Origin: Acanthaster planci
Lineage: Eukaryota > Echinodermata > Asteroidea > Valvatida > Acanthasteridae
Direction: 5' to 3'
Length of the DNA: 39,327 nucleotides
Assembly (NCBI RefSeq): GCF_001949145.1
Contig: NW_019091426.1
Location: forward strand, 71,941-111,267
Part shown: positions 21,901 to 39,327 of the stretch, one piece after another
Position numbering within the stretch: the first letter of the stretch is position 1
Layout of the letters: each line of letters opens with the position of its first letter
The notes under the pieces: model-generated
Told to the model about the DNA's origin: nothing
The model's input: the letters and a program-made list of their open reading frames with translations, nothing else
Databases searched by the model: none
Made by a program: the position numbers and the translations under genes

Positions 21901-24146
21901 CGTACATGTATACAAAGGTTTGGCCCCATGTATATGCTGGTCAGATGTGAATGAAAAGAAGTGAAGTTTTCAAATTTTGTCCGGTCAATTTTCTGGTCAT
22001 TTTTAACCACTACGTGCCGGTACTGGAGACACTGGCTTTATATGCATGGCTGGGATGTCCGATATCGGACAAAAGGAACTGGGTCTTGTAACAAAAGACC
22101 AGACTCGGAACAAGAGACCGAGCTGCTGGGAATTGCCAAAAATTTTCAGCACAGAGTGCTGGCATTTTTAGAGGTAATCCATCATTGTTTGGAAACAATA
22201 TACCACAGTTTTCAACATTCAGTGCCCCCGGATTATCAGCAGGGACAAAAGTGCTCCAGCACTTCAGCGTTGAGCGATACAGAACCGCTGCACGCTAATC
22301 TGGCTGCATTTGAAAAGACCCCACTGCCATTCAGCAACGCACTGGGCCAATTTCGGGAACAAAGGAAATTATGCAACACTGCACAATTTTGGGTTCTCTG
22401 TACTGAGCAGCAAGCCTGGCTGCAATAGCCAGGCATCAATGGAAGTTGCCTGTCAGATTAGAGTAACCACCAGACAGTCATTTGTGTAGGTGTTAGCATC
22501 CAGTAAATGAAGTTACGAATTTTTGAACAATTTTGAAAATGGAAAATCATGAAAAATCCCCCGGCAACTCGGCCCCCCATGTGCAAACTCCACCCGGCAG
22601 GAAGTGGTTAAAAACTTTTCCCAGTTTTGTTATTTCCTGTTTTTCAACAAGACCTCCTGGTGTTTGCTGTAATTTTGGCCACAACACTCATTTTGTTTGG
22701 TTTCTCTTCACTCTAAATCTGTGTGTTTGCCTCGGATTGCATATAAGATCAGGTTTGTTAAAAACTATGTTTTTGTCCCATAGGATAGAGGTAATGCACA
22801 GAGTTCTTGTGCTGGACTGTTCATAGGAGCTCACATTGGGTTTGATTACCCAGGTACCTGGATCCATCTTGACATAGCTTCTCCCTCGCATAGCGTAAGT
22901 TGGATATGGTGTCTTTTTACCATTGAATCCAAGAAATGGCATTCAGGCAGAATTGCTCCACCCTCGTCATGCAAACTCTTATTTTTGGGCAACTGTGAGA
23001 AAAATCTCCCCTCATTGTATGTGTACTATGGCAACACACACCCTCCCCCCCCGGCCTTCCAACTTTCAGAAAAGGTCCAACGTGGCTAGAGTAAAATTTC
23101 AGTTGTAGAAATGCATATTTTGGTGTGGGGTTTTAGTACAGTATACCTTTTCTGCACTTGGGCTGTGCCGAATAACCAAATATTCGATCGATTGTCAAAT
23201 ATTTGAAGATTATTTTTTAATTTGAATGTTTGAATGCAAAATTCCTGAAAAGGAAGGGAAAATTTCTTTTTGTTTTAAATGAGAAAATTGCACTATGGAG
23301 GCTTGTTTCGAGCAGATTCAAATGAAAAGCATCAAAAATCTTACGATTTAAAAGGTAAATTATTCATTAAACAATGTAAAAGGAATAGAAATTTTCAACA
23401 GGGCAAGAAGTCTTGTTCATCTCTTTAGTCTTGCTAAGTCGTGGCTGGAGATAGTCCTAGAGGCGAGAAGCTATTATATTGATCATAATGTACAATTATA
23501 TGTGTTTATAATTCAACTGATTTTGTATATGGTTTGTTCATCAACAATCAGCCGAATATTCGGATATTTGATCAATTTGAAGGTCGAATATTCGAATAGG
23601 GAATTATTCGAATGGACTCAGCCCTATTATGCATGTGCACACTTTGGCAAGGACCTTTTGGGGATATATTTGTTTGAATATCTACAATGTTGTTGTGCGG
23701 TCTCTTGTGCATCCAGTGTTTTTTGGAGGGTTATTTTTGGTTTATTCCTCAGCCCAGCATTGTCTGAATTGATGGTACTATTTTCATAAGTTCAGTAAGT
23801 TTAGAAGTAATCCATTAAAAAGTCCAATACATGTATTTTGAATTTTTAGATTAGTCTCAATGTCTTACAGAGTTCTGTTAATGTTTTCAGTCATCAATGA
23901 CACAAGGTCTGAAAACAACTCGAAGTTATAGAAATGATAACTTGAGAAATACCAAGCATATCAGCATTCAGTTTTTGAATCCTTCAGGGAGAGAGAGCAA
24001 CGGGTTACGGTGTGGCTCTCTTGGTGGCGCTCTTCGGCCGCGCCTCCTTCTCACCCCTCCTGCAGTCCGTCTCGCCACTCGGAGAGCAGCTGTCCAATGA
24101 GGAGCAGCTTGTGGAGAACGCCAGTAAGAAGATACGGCTGGTGTAA
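12800..24146 (+). CDS. NPEPL1: Probable aminopeptidase NPEPL1 (M17 family), complete, 12 exons
   Basis: Metal-dependent exopeptidase of the leucyl aminopeptidase (M17) family, expected to remove N-terminal residues from peptides; the physiological substrate of NPEPL1 is not established. Coding exons: 12800-12949, 14671-14856, 16079-16339, 16650-16731, 17413-17555, 18335-18412, 19126-19226, 20022-20076, 20565-20709, 21729-21829, 22784-22894, 23988-24146. They total 1572 nt and give 523 residues plus stop, the length of vertebrate NPEPL1, with all phases matching and GT/AG at each junction. The N-terminal domain is about residues 1-200 and the catalytic domain 227-500. Expected zinc ligands are K260, D265, D283, D342 and E344; catalytic K272 and R346. 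These match bovine lens aminopeptidase numbering with a constant offset of 10. The signature NTDAEGRL is at 341-348. The start ATG has A at -3 and G at +4. No signal peptide is apparent, so a cytosolic protein is likely. Confidence 0.96.
14671..14856 (+). CDS. NPEPL1: NPEPL1 coding exon 2
   Basis: Residues 51-112. The acceptor follows a pyrimidine tract ending ttcacag. The exon contains the segment LHPSPTDSVPLWVN and the conserved ASRHNAPSRAH stretch of the N-terminal domain. The donor is gtaggt at 14857, phase 0. Confidence 0.93.
15069..15470. mobile_element. Tc1/mariner-like MITE in NPEPL1 intron 2
   Basis: The left end AGTCATTTTCAAAAAATTA (continuing AGACC) and the inverted right end (AGTCATTTGCAAAAGTTTAG then GACC on the minus strand) match over about 28 bases with few differences. 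They resemble Tc1-type termini with a terminal TA. The interior has no transposase frame. Confidence 0.5.
16079..16339 (+). CDS. NPEPL1: NPEPL1 coding exon 3
   Basis: Residues 113-199, the largest exon. It carries ALACAVARAFPLFSRK and the very conserved ARIVDTPCNEMNTDHF segment that leads into the catalytic domain. Acceptor gccttcag at 16078, donor gtcaga at 16340, both phase 0. It is more GC-rich than the surrounding intron sequence. Confidence 0.94.
16479..16499. repeat. Poly-T run in NPEPL1 intron 3
   Basis: Twenty-one consecutive T residues. It could be the inverted poly-A tail of an old retroposon; no body was identified beside it. Confidence 0.7.
16650..16731 (+). CDS. NPEPL1: NPEPL1 coding exon 4
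   Basis: Residues 200-226 and the first base of Gly227: EVQRVGAELGIQPF followed by EELQKRGFG. The acceptor (tctcaaag) has a weak pyrimidine tract, but protein similarity fixes the boundary. Donor gtgaga at 16732. The split glycine codon is completed by the next exon. Confidence 0.9.
17413..17555 (+). CDS. NPEPL1: NPEPL1 coding exon 5 (metal-binding and catalytic lysines)
   Basis: Residues 227-274, from GIYGVGKAAANPPA to GLSIKGK. It holds the first part of the active site: K260 and D265 in VGKGIVYDTGG (expected zinc ligands) and K272 in SIKG (catalytic lysine). Acceptor ttgtccag, donor gtgaga at 17556, phase 0. Confidence 0.95.
18335..18412 (+). CDS. NPEPL1: NPEPL1 coding exon 6
   Basis: Residues 275-300: TAMPGMKRDCGGAAG and so on. 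D283 in KRDCGG is the expected third aspartate/lysine-set zinc ligand. Acceptor tttttcacag, donor gtatgt at 18413, phase 0. Confidence 0.94.
19126..19226 (+). CDS. NPEPL1: NPEPL1 coding exon 7
   Basis: Residues 301-333 and two bases of Lys334: GFKENLHAIFCLAENSVG, then ATRPDDVHILYSG. Acceptor gctgttag, donor gtaagg at 19227. The lysine codon is split with exon 8. Confidence 0.93.
19312..19382 (-). repeat. tRNA-like SINE head, minus strand, in NPEPL1 intron 7
   Basis: On the minus strand this reads GGTTCAACAGC at one end and GGTTCAAATCC near 19330, the latter matching the polymerase III B box. It is not a functional tRNA: I could not fold a plausible cloverleaf with an acceptor stem. Confidence 0.35.
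19470..19550 (+). repeat. tRNA-like SINE head, plus strand, in NPEPL1 intron 7
   Basis: GAGCTCAGCAAG (A-box-like) is followed about 40 bases on by AAGTTCAAACCTC (B-box-like). Together with the minus-strand copy at 19312-19382 it forms a possible divergent pair. Weak by sequence alone. Confidence 0.3.
20022..20076 (+). CDS. NPEPL1: NPEPL1 coding exon 8 (NTDAEGRL signature)
   Basis: Residues 334-352. A 55-nt microexon-like exon that encodes the M17 signature NTDAEGRL, with D342 and E344 as expected metal ligands and R346 as the expected catalytic arginine. Acceptor ttcttcag, donor gtgagt at 20077. Confidence 0.95.
20565..20709 (+). CDS. NPEPL1: NPEPL1 coding exon 9
   Basis: Residues 353-400 and the first base of Gly401. 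Contains ADIILDMATLTGAQG, the conserved M17 core helix region. The donor (g followed by gtccgt, at 20710) is a weak match to consensus, but the split glycine joins exactly to exon 10. Confidence 0.92.
20913..21086. mobile_element. 174-bp MITE with 39-bp terminal inverted repeats, NPEPL1 intron 9
   Basis: Left repeat 20913-20951 starts CACTGTTGC and ends GGGGCAAGCTTTTGC. The right repeat 21048-21086 is its reverse complement at 35 of 39 positions. Only 96 bases separate them. The CACTG ends hint at hAT, but no 8-bp target duplication is seen. Confidence 0.7.
21313..21394. repeat. 41-bp direct tandem repeat, two copies
   Basis: Units 21313-21353 and 21354-21394 both run GCAAAATAGA...GGCGCT...CAAAAAAGGGGC...GTTT, with about six differences. 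In NPEPL1 intron 9. Confidence 0.75.
21729..21829 (+). CDS. NPEPL1: NPEPL1 coding exon 10
   Basis: Residues 401-434: GRSSGDLVFPLVYCPELH and ADMKNSVM. Acceptor taaacag, donor gtaaga at 21830, phase 0. The intron that follows contains a 609-bp TTAA-bounded MITE. Confidence 0.93.
22003..22611. mobile_element. TTAA-bounded MITE, family A, copy 1 (NPEPL1 intron 10)
   Basis: Bounded by TTAA at both ends. Left end is TTAACCACTACGTGCCGG; right end CCGGCAGGAAGTGGTTAA. The interior is homologous to copies at 27291, 32222 and 32783 (for example the shared blocks GACCAGACTCGGAACAAGAG / AAGCTGCTGGGAATT-like and CCAGTAAATGAAG). TTAA duplications with CC-starting ends are the hallmark of piggyBac elements. 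No transposase frame. Confidence 0.75.
22784..22894 (+). CDS. NPEPL1: NPEPL1 coding exon 11
   Basis: Residues 435-471: DRGNAQSSCAGLFIGAHIG, then TWIHLDIASPSHS. Acceptor tcccatag, perfect donor gtaagt at 22895, phase 0. Confidence 0.93.
23159..23626. mobile_element. hAT-like MITE, NPEPL1 intron 11
   Basis: The left end starts GGGCTGTGCCGAATA followed by an AAATATTCGATCG tract. The right end carries the inverted counterpart, rich in GAATATTCG and ending CTCAGCCCTA. These AATATTCG-rich ends with an outer GGGCTG are typical of hAT-type MITEs in animals. The 8-bp target duplication is not recognisable. Confidence 0.5.
23988..24146 (+). CDS. NPEPL1: NPEPL1 coding exon 12 (C-terminus and stop)
   Basis: Residues 472-523 and the TAA stop at 24144-24146. 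Begins GERATGYGVALLVALFGRAS, the family's terminal helix, and ends KKIRLV, close to the RRLV end of the vertebrate protein. Acceptor ccttcag at 23987. The run after FGRAS is less conserved, as in other NPEPL1 proteins. Confidence 0.94.
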   Translation, partial: GERATGYGVALLVALFGRASFSPLLQSVSPLGEQLSNEEQLVENASKKIRLV

Positions 24147-26760
24147 AGGGGCAGAAACTGCACCTTCAGTAAATGCCTCATGAACAGAATTGCAAGTGGT
24201 ACACATCCGAACCACTGCAGAGAAATTGATCTCACCTCGTGAGATGAGTCTCCCGTCTGTTTTCCACTAGTGTTTAGTATGCAGATGAAAACATTCTTAG
24301 TACCTCATTTGGATTTATCTTTATTAGCTTAGCATCCTTTTTACGTACAGTGAGTGAAAATATGACAAGTTCCTTGTGATTTCCATTGCACAAGATGGCT
24401 TCACAAGCGTGTAATTTAACAGTAGTTCTGGCAGTGTGTGACTGCCCTAGATGGTTTGAGTCATGATTTGAACGTAGTCATGATTCCAACAGACTATTTT
24501 TTTTCCTTCCAGCCTCTGTTTGGTTACATTGCTTTGAATGGTATAGAAGCAAGATGGCTGCCCTCTGATAGAGGTCCATAGATCCGGTTGCAGTTGCAGT
24601 TTTTTTGCCCACCGGTTGCTAGCAAAACCTACGGCTGGCCATCAGTTCATATAATATAAAAGAACAGTTCACAAACTGTTCAAAGAAATCTTGCACTGCT
24701 ATTAAAATGCTGTGTGAATACCACTTTTGAATACTAAATGAAAATAACTCCCCCATTTGTTCAAATGGGACAAATGTGCCCTTCAGCTGTCTACAGCCAA
24801 GGATGAACTTTCTGTAATCTTTGGCAGCCAAAACAAAATGGTACGTAATTTCAGTGAACAAAAAAAAGGCAACTGCACCTGAGAAATCCACCAACCAGCA
24901 GCTGAAATTTATTTCCAATTAGCTCGTGTTAGAACCCAGTGGAGCCAAGAATTTTGGATTTAGTTCATTTGTTAAACTTTAGTGTCAATCTCTCATCAAA
25001 AGCATTGAACTCTCTTCATTAGATAGAACATAGTTTAGTATTTTTAAGGTTAATGAAGTTATTCAGTTTTCATTTTATATACCTTCCCTCCCCCCGTTCA
25101 TGTAGTCTGCTACCGAGCTGCTCTTTATTTCTGTAATCATTTCTAGTTATAGAGATTCAGATCTTAAGTCGTTTTGATGTAAGAGATTTAAGTGTGCAAA
25201 ATACATTGCTTTTGTACTCTCGTTGTTAGTTTGACGTTGACAAGTAATTGTCAACTGTAATTGTAATTCTAATAGGAAATACACGAAAGACTATTTTATT
25301 TCAAAAATTCCCCAGTAAATGACATCCTCGGTTGTAAACACACAGTTCACTATGATCGAGAACGAAGATAATGCCCAATACAAGTGACTTCTAATGACAG
25401 CAAAAGATAAACACTGCTGTTTTGAACAACTTTTTTATTAATATCTGACATGTACTTTTCTTTACACAAGATATGACGCAGTGATTTAAAATTCTATGTT
25501 ACAAATTACTCTCAAGAAATGCCTGTAAATTAAGAGAAAATCTTAGACTTTTGTTGCTATAATTTTACTTGTTTCCCACCCATCTGTCATCATGTAATGC
25601 ATTTAAGTATCCTCTTGCTGTATGACTCCAAGGGATTTTCTGGCCCAGTTATTTTAAAGACCTTACGCTCCATAGCATAACTTAGCTTCCCCTACCTAGT
25701 TTTACTACATAGCATACAGCCAACATTTAGACTTCCAAAGTACTGTTCAGCGTAGCAAAGTCCGTATTAAAAGTAGGATTGTGAGAGGCAAAAATGAAAT
25801 TGCTTTGGATTTCAGTCGAGAAAATAATGCATTCCTCGGAAGTCTGGAGGTCACCTGTTCAAAGCTTTGAACTGTTTCAACAATTCCCACCCAGCAGGTG
25901 ACAATTCTTTCAGAATTGCCAGATTCCTGAGACTTTCAGGAACACTTTTTCTCTCCTTGCCCCACCCTCTTGCAGAGTTTCCAAATTTTTTACGATCAGT
26001 TAAAGCAGAACTACTTGGATCGCGTTTCATGACAAGTGGAAAACCCCAAATTAAATACTGCGGCAGGGTCATGCAAACCACAGCTCCATGCACAAGCTTC
26101 AACCAGATCAGGTAAAAGTAATCATGCAAAATCTGCAAAAAGATATCAACATATCAAACATAAGAGTGAATGTACCCCCCTAAAAAAATTACAAGAGCAG
26201 TAAACATTGGCACTACAGATATGATGACTCTTGATCTTTTTGTCATCAACAATGAACCAGTATTTTGGATACATAAATAGCACAGTCCATTTCTGTACAA
26301 ATAACACACCTCCTGAACAAAAGTGTCAAATTAGATTTACTTTTTAATTTTCAACATTGGGAAATTTCCAATGTTGTTCTTATTTTCTGAACAGCTGATA
26401 AAATTATGACACGCTACACTGTATTTTAAGAGTACAAAAAGAAGCTCTCTTCGGCCTGACAGTCGGCATTGTTGAAAAATAAACAATACTGAGACACTCG
26501 GCCGCACATAAAAGGAAAAAAGAAAGGTCCTTGAACCGCATTTTGGGCAAGCGCCATCTTCGTGATCTTCAGGCAACAGGCCAATCGTATGTCCTGCCCA
26601 CAGGAACATGGGTAAGTTGATATGCACCTTTATAATGCTGAACTGCATCCCCCCCACATGCATCAAATACAAGTGCACTCGTGTCAGTCTGTCACTGGAC
26701 ATCTAATTAGGCACTTGCAGTCCTGATTGGTCAATATATCATGGGACGGGGTTTATTCCA
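24147..26760. other. NPEPL1 3' UTR and intergenic sequence
   Basis: Follows the NPEPL1 stop. No AATAAA occurs on the plus strand in the first 2.3 kb (the first is at 26478-26483); ATTAAA variants are at 25766 and about 26050. The 3' UTR end cannot be fixed. No other gene seen. Confidence 0.4.
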
Positions 26761-27120
26761 CCCTAACCCTCCTCAATCCCACAAAATCCTTGAGGTGGTT
26801 TTGGAGGACTGAAGCCACATAGCAAAAGTGACCGGCTGATTTTTGAAGGACGCACTGTGTCAAGGCGCTTGAGCCAGACCTTGTGTTGTGAATGCTTAGC
26901 CATGCATAAATTTAAGCCCGCACATATTTGAAATTCTCTGCACAGCTTCAGGATATCATTCGCACTGCCTCAACATGTCAACAAAAATTTCCAACGGATT
27001 TTCAAAGACCGAGGCAGTGGTCATCCCCAAGGAACACATTCAAGAGAAGGTGGAGGGCTCTAGAGGAGTGAAGCTGTGTCCAAGCTCCCACTGAGGCACC
27101 TGGAGGATTTTAAAGGACAG
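26761..27120. mobile_element. TTAA-family MITE, family B, degraded copy
   Basis: Begins CCCTAACCCTCCTCAATCC and shares interior blocks with the copy at 28425 (GTGTCAAGG..., CCACACATAAATT-like, GGAGGATTTT). The flanking TTAA is lost and the right end is truncated. Confidence 0.5.
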
Positions 27121-27290
27121 CAAATGCATCCTTGAAAAATGGGCCCGGGGGTCAGGGTTACTGCTGGGCCCAATTTCACGGCGCTGCTAAGCACATTATT
27201 CTCCACTATTACAGAATCTCCATGTATGTCAAGGAAACCATCGGCAGTAAGCACGGCAAGAGGCATGCTTACCTTGGAGGAAAAATGTGC

Positions 27291-27714
27291 TTAACCACTT
27301 CATGCCGGGGCATTTTTCAATGTTGATGATGCTGGGTCTTGTAAACAGAGCCCAGATTGTGCGTTGTTGTATAACTGTCTTTTGTTCACAAACCTGACTC
27401 AGTGCACTGCTGACCTCTTTTCAATAGGGGCCAGTTTAGCGTGTAGCGGTGCTGTGTGGCTCATGTGGTGGTGGAGCGCTTTTGTCCCTGGTGGTAATCC
27501 GCTCGCTCTCAATGCCCCAAACCCTGGTATATAGTTTCAAAACNNNNNNNNNNNNNNNNNNNNNNNNNNNNNNNNNNNNNNNNNNNNNNNNNNNNNNNNN
27601 NNNNNNNNNNNNNNNNNNNNNNNGCCCTGTTTCCTTTGTCCGAGTTCGCAGACCCCGGCCACGCATATTAGCCATACGTCTCTGATTCTGCAGTCCCCGG
27701 CAGGAAGTGGTTAA
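27291..27714. mobile_element. TTAA-bounded MITE, family A, copy 2 (contains assembly gap)
   Basis: TTAACCACTTCATGCCGG at the left and CCGGCAGGAAGTGGTTAA at the right. Orientation is opposite to copy 1. The middle is interrupted by the 80-N gap, so the true length is unknown; the full-length relatives are 563-609 bp. Confidence 0.75.
27544..27623. other. Assembly gap (80 N)
   Basis: A run of undetermined bases inside a repeated element, the likely reason assembly failed here. Confidence 0.99.
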
Positions 27715-28424
27715 CGTCGTGATAAAACAATAGAAATCTCTACACGCATGCAACTGTCAGCACAACTACGGCAAGCACCACCTTGAAATAGTGCTTAAGG
27801 TTGGCAAATTTTTCTGCTCTAGTAAGCATGATTTGTCTGCTATCTGTTAAGCAGCTCTGTGAAAATTGGACCCTGGCCAACGGATATAGATAAAATGCAG
27901 ACAGTAGCTTCACTGTATAGTGTCGAGAAGCACTGCAAGGGAAATGCACAGTGAAGGCAAGAAATAACACTGGCACTGGTGATCGTACAAACTTCTGTGG
28001 CAATGGAGATGCACTCAGACAGATGGTTGAATTCTACTGAGAGAACAAAAGCTGTATTTTGTGTCCAGACAGCTGGTAAAAACAACCTTCCAAATGTTAC
28101 CTAGGGTGGCCAAATCACCACGGAACTTACGCTGCATGTTTACATCATACCAAGAAAAATTCCATCTTAAGCACAATTTGTTGAGAACATGGTGGGTTTT
28201 AAAGATACAAATTACCAATAGAGAACAAGCGGTTACATTTGTTACATCAAACCTTTCAGTTTTGGAGTTCTCTTGTTGTCTGTACTGAGCATTTACAGTA
28301 TTTACAAAAACCTCCTTTCCAACACGTTACATCTGACAGTTTTGATCGATGCCAATAAATTCTGTAAGGACCAAAACAGAAACACAAAATTACAGAGAAG
28401 CATCAGTCAGAGGGCTATTTCAAG

Positions 28425-28784
28425 TTCAACCCTAATCCTCCTCAATCCTCCAAAATCTTCTGGGTGGTTTTGGAGGAATTTGGAGGACTGAGGAAGAACG
28501 GTTGTGAGGGATGCGATGTGTCAAGGTTGTGGTTTAGACTTTGTGACGTTTATACTCGGCCACACATAAATTAATGTCTAGAATAATCAATGACAGGAAT
28601 CGCTTGAGGAGCTTGAAGGATTTAGGTAGCGAGCATCCTTCTCGGAAGAGCACATTGAAGAAGTATTGGAGGATTTTTCAGCATTGAGGCTAAATACAAT
28701 TTTTTTTGCATGGATAATTGGAGGATTTTTAAGGATTGAGGAGGATGCCTAGGGAAAAAAAAAAGCCTAGAGGTTTAGGGTTAA
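28425..28784. mobile_element. TTAA-family MITE, family B, copy 2
   Basis: Left end TCAACCCTAATCCTCCTC (one change from TTAA) followed by AATCCTCCAAAATCTTC. The right end has GGATTGAGGAGGATG and, after an A-rich insertion, TTTAGGGTTAA. Interior matches the copy at 26761. Confidence 0.6.
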
Positions 28785-29920
28785 GGTGAACAAATGGCTT
28801 CATTGACCAATATGACTGCCCTGTTGTTCAACTTAAGCTGTGGAGATCGTCAACGCACAGGACTTGAGACCTTCTCTCTGGAGTGCAATTTGAAGTAATT
28901 TGCATGGAAAGATTTTCTTGACACTCCAGACTTGTTTTCAATCTAACCACAAAACAGTGAGGTACATATCACTATAAGGCTTGTGCTCTTCCCTTCGCAG
29001 TCATTTACCAATCCAGGCAACTTGGGCAATGTCTCAAGGGTCAGAGTATTACTGTTCCCTCTGGAATGCTCCTTGGAACACTCTCGTGTTCTTGGGTGGA
29101 AATCTGCTGTACTCCCATTGAGGAGCATGCTCTTCTCATGCAAGCAAACACTTTGAACCCTGTTTCCATCGGCAGCGTATGGTTGTTCTCAGAAGAGGGA
29201 AAAGTAGGTGTTCTGGTTAGAACAATCATTGTTCTCATTGGAACATTCTCTAGCATTCCAAGTTTCAAGGACACTCCCTCAACCCCAACCCTCGTAAAGG
29301 CACAGCCCAACAACTCTTGAATACTTCATAAAGGGAATTTGTATCCTTAACAGTTTGAGTTTTCCTATGCAGAGAGAGAAGCCAGATTTGCCAGATTCAG
29401 AAAGGTTCCAAGCAAAAAACTACGCAGAGATTTTGGCAAAAACAAACCTTTTAACAGTAGTGCGCCACCAAGAGTTTGCAATGCATTGGCCAATCAATCA
29501 TTAATATGTCGACCCTTTCCAAATGTGCATTGCCAGTCAACACATCCTGACGTGTCGGCCCATTCGAATGCTCGTTGCATACAGTGGCCACTGCAATTGC
29601 AAACTTTTGACAGCACAAATGCCTGTATTACCACCGGTAACTGACTGCTTGGCTTTTGTGTGGCACCATCCAAAACAAGAATTAACACTATTACACAAGC
29701 GAGCCTTGTACTCGTACATTGTATCTGTCCCTTCTTTGAAGAACTGCACTTCTGAAAAGAACCAGTAGTAAGAGTGTTCTTGACGTGTTAGGTCTATATT
29801 CCTTACAGTGATGGTGTTCGATAGGACCAGCTCCCATCTTAGAATTAGGCAATTTACACTGTTGCCGTTGACTGCCCAACACGGCAATGTCCCACAGTTA
29901 CACATCTGTGGCTGTTCAGC
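28785..29920. other. Intergenic between convergent genes, nothing firm
   Basis: Between the family B element and the VPS4 3' end. GGAATGCT/TTGGAACA-like blocks recur at 29060-29095 and 29235-29262, suggesting another decayed repeat, but the ends cannot be set. Confidence 0.35.
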
Positions 29921-29926
29921 TTTATT
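29921..29926 (-). promoter_or_regulatory. Candidate VPS4 polyadenylation signal
   Basis: AATAAA on the minus strand, 74 bases beyond the VPS4 stop codon. It is the first canonical hexamer after the stop. This would give an unusually short 3' UTR, so a more distal site could also be used. Confidence 0.4.
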
Positions 29927-29999
29927 GTCTCTGGCCAAGCTAAGGTTTGAGCCAGCGTTACTGGAATTTGAACCAAATCGCCTTTTCTTTTACCTGTGG

Positions 30000-38942
<8,943 letters not shown>

Positions 38943-39145
38943 CTGTGAGATGGAAAGTAGAAAAAACCTGACTGTGTATATCTTATACACACAGAACTGC
39001 AGGGTAGGATTTCAGTTTAAAGAAAATCAATAATAGTCGAATTAAAATAGGTGCAAGAATCCCAAAAATTTTATAAAAGAAGGGTTACCAAAACATGCTA
39101 ATGTATCGTTGAAAAATTTGAGATGTTTAACATGTTGTATACAGA

Positions 39146-39327
39146 TTAACCCTCCTATGCTAAAGTCACTCTTTGGGTCATTTGGTAAGCACCTCAAAGA
39201 AGCACAGCCGTGTTGTGTTGTGCACTGCACTAACTGTCCCCCGCAGGAATATCAGATTGCACTTTTGTGCTGCCCAACAACTATGCTTCACTGCTTCATG
39301 TGCATAATTGTGTAGTAAACCAAATGC
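39146..39327. mobile_element. Family C MITE, second copy, cut by window end
   Basis: 182 bases that align without indels to 35024-35205, starting TTAACCCTCCTATGCT. It lies in the VPS4 5' region, presumably intron 1, and runs off the end of the window. Confidence 0.75.

Noticed and set aside
22236-22439. Open frames within 22003-22611, up to 155 codons
   Set aside because: They lie in a repeated non-coding MITE whose other copies do not keep the frame.
28945-29313. Possible fold-back element around the repeated GGAATGCT/GGAACA blocks
   Set aside because: Similarity is partial and ends could not be defined by eye.

Overview
The window is animal nuclear DNA. It holds two convergent, intron-rich housekeeping genes in a setting dense with degraded transposable elements. 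All coding signal lies in short exons with GT/AG boundaries, and there is no operon, ribosome-binding-site or CRISPR structure. Protein similarity places both genes in Metazoa. The single VPS4-type gene (neither clearly A nor B), the CR1/L2-like LINE tail and the SINE types suggest a marine invertebrate, perhaps a deuterostome such as an echinoderm, hemichordate or amphioxus. That placement is inference only.

Layout. Positions 1-12,700 are gene-poor, AT-rich DNA with no gene I can defend. They contain inverted-repeat elements (5307-5580; 10726-11870), a 38-bp hairpin (5828-5865), a minisatellite (8061-8303) and a decayed C2H2 zinc-finger pseudogene on the minus strand (7409-7932). Positions 12,800-24,146 (+) carry a complete 12-exon NPEPL1 gene, a leucyl-aminopeptidase-like M17 peptidase. 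The exons join in frame to 523 codons plus stop, the same length as the vertebrate protein, and every M17 metal and catalytic residue is present. Positions 24,147-29,999 are the tail-to-tail intergenic space, with old elements and an 80-bp assembly gap (27544-27623). Positions 30,000-38,942 (-) carry exons 2-11 of VPS4, the ESCRT-III-disassembling AAA ATPase. Its short first exon, with the start codon, is not in the window and probably lies beyond 39,327.

The two genes have no obvious functional link: one is a peptidase, the other a membrane-remodelling ATPase. The most unusual content is the repeat landscape. Three families of short non-autonomous elements are bounded by TTAA and have terminal inverted repeats, as expected of piggyBac-like MITEs. 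One family has telomere-like CCCTAACCC ends. One pair lies inverted back to back sharing a single TTAA, and one copy is reduced to little more than its two ends. Tc1-like and hAT-like MITEs, another inverted-repeat MITE, tRNA-derived SINE fragments and a LINE 3' end fill other introns. I found no evidence of a new defence or biosynthetic system.
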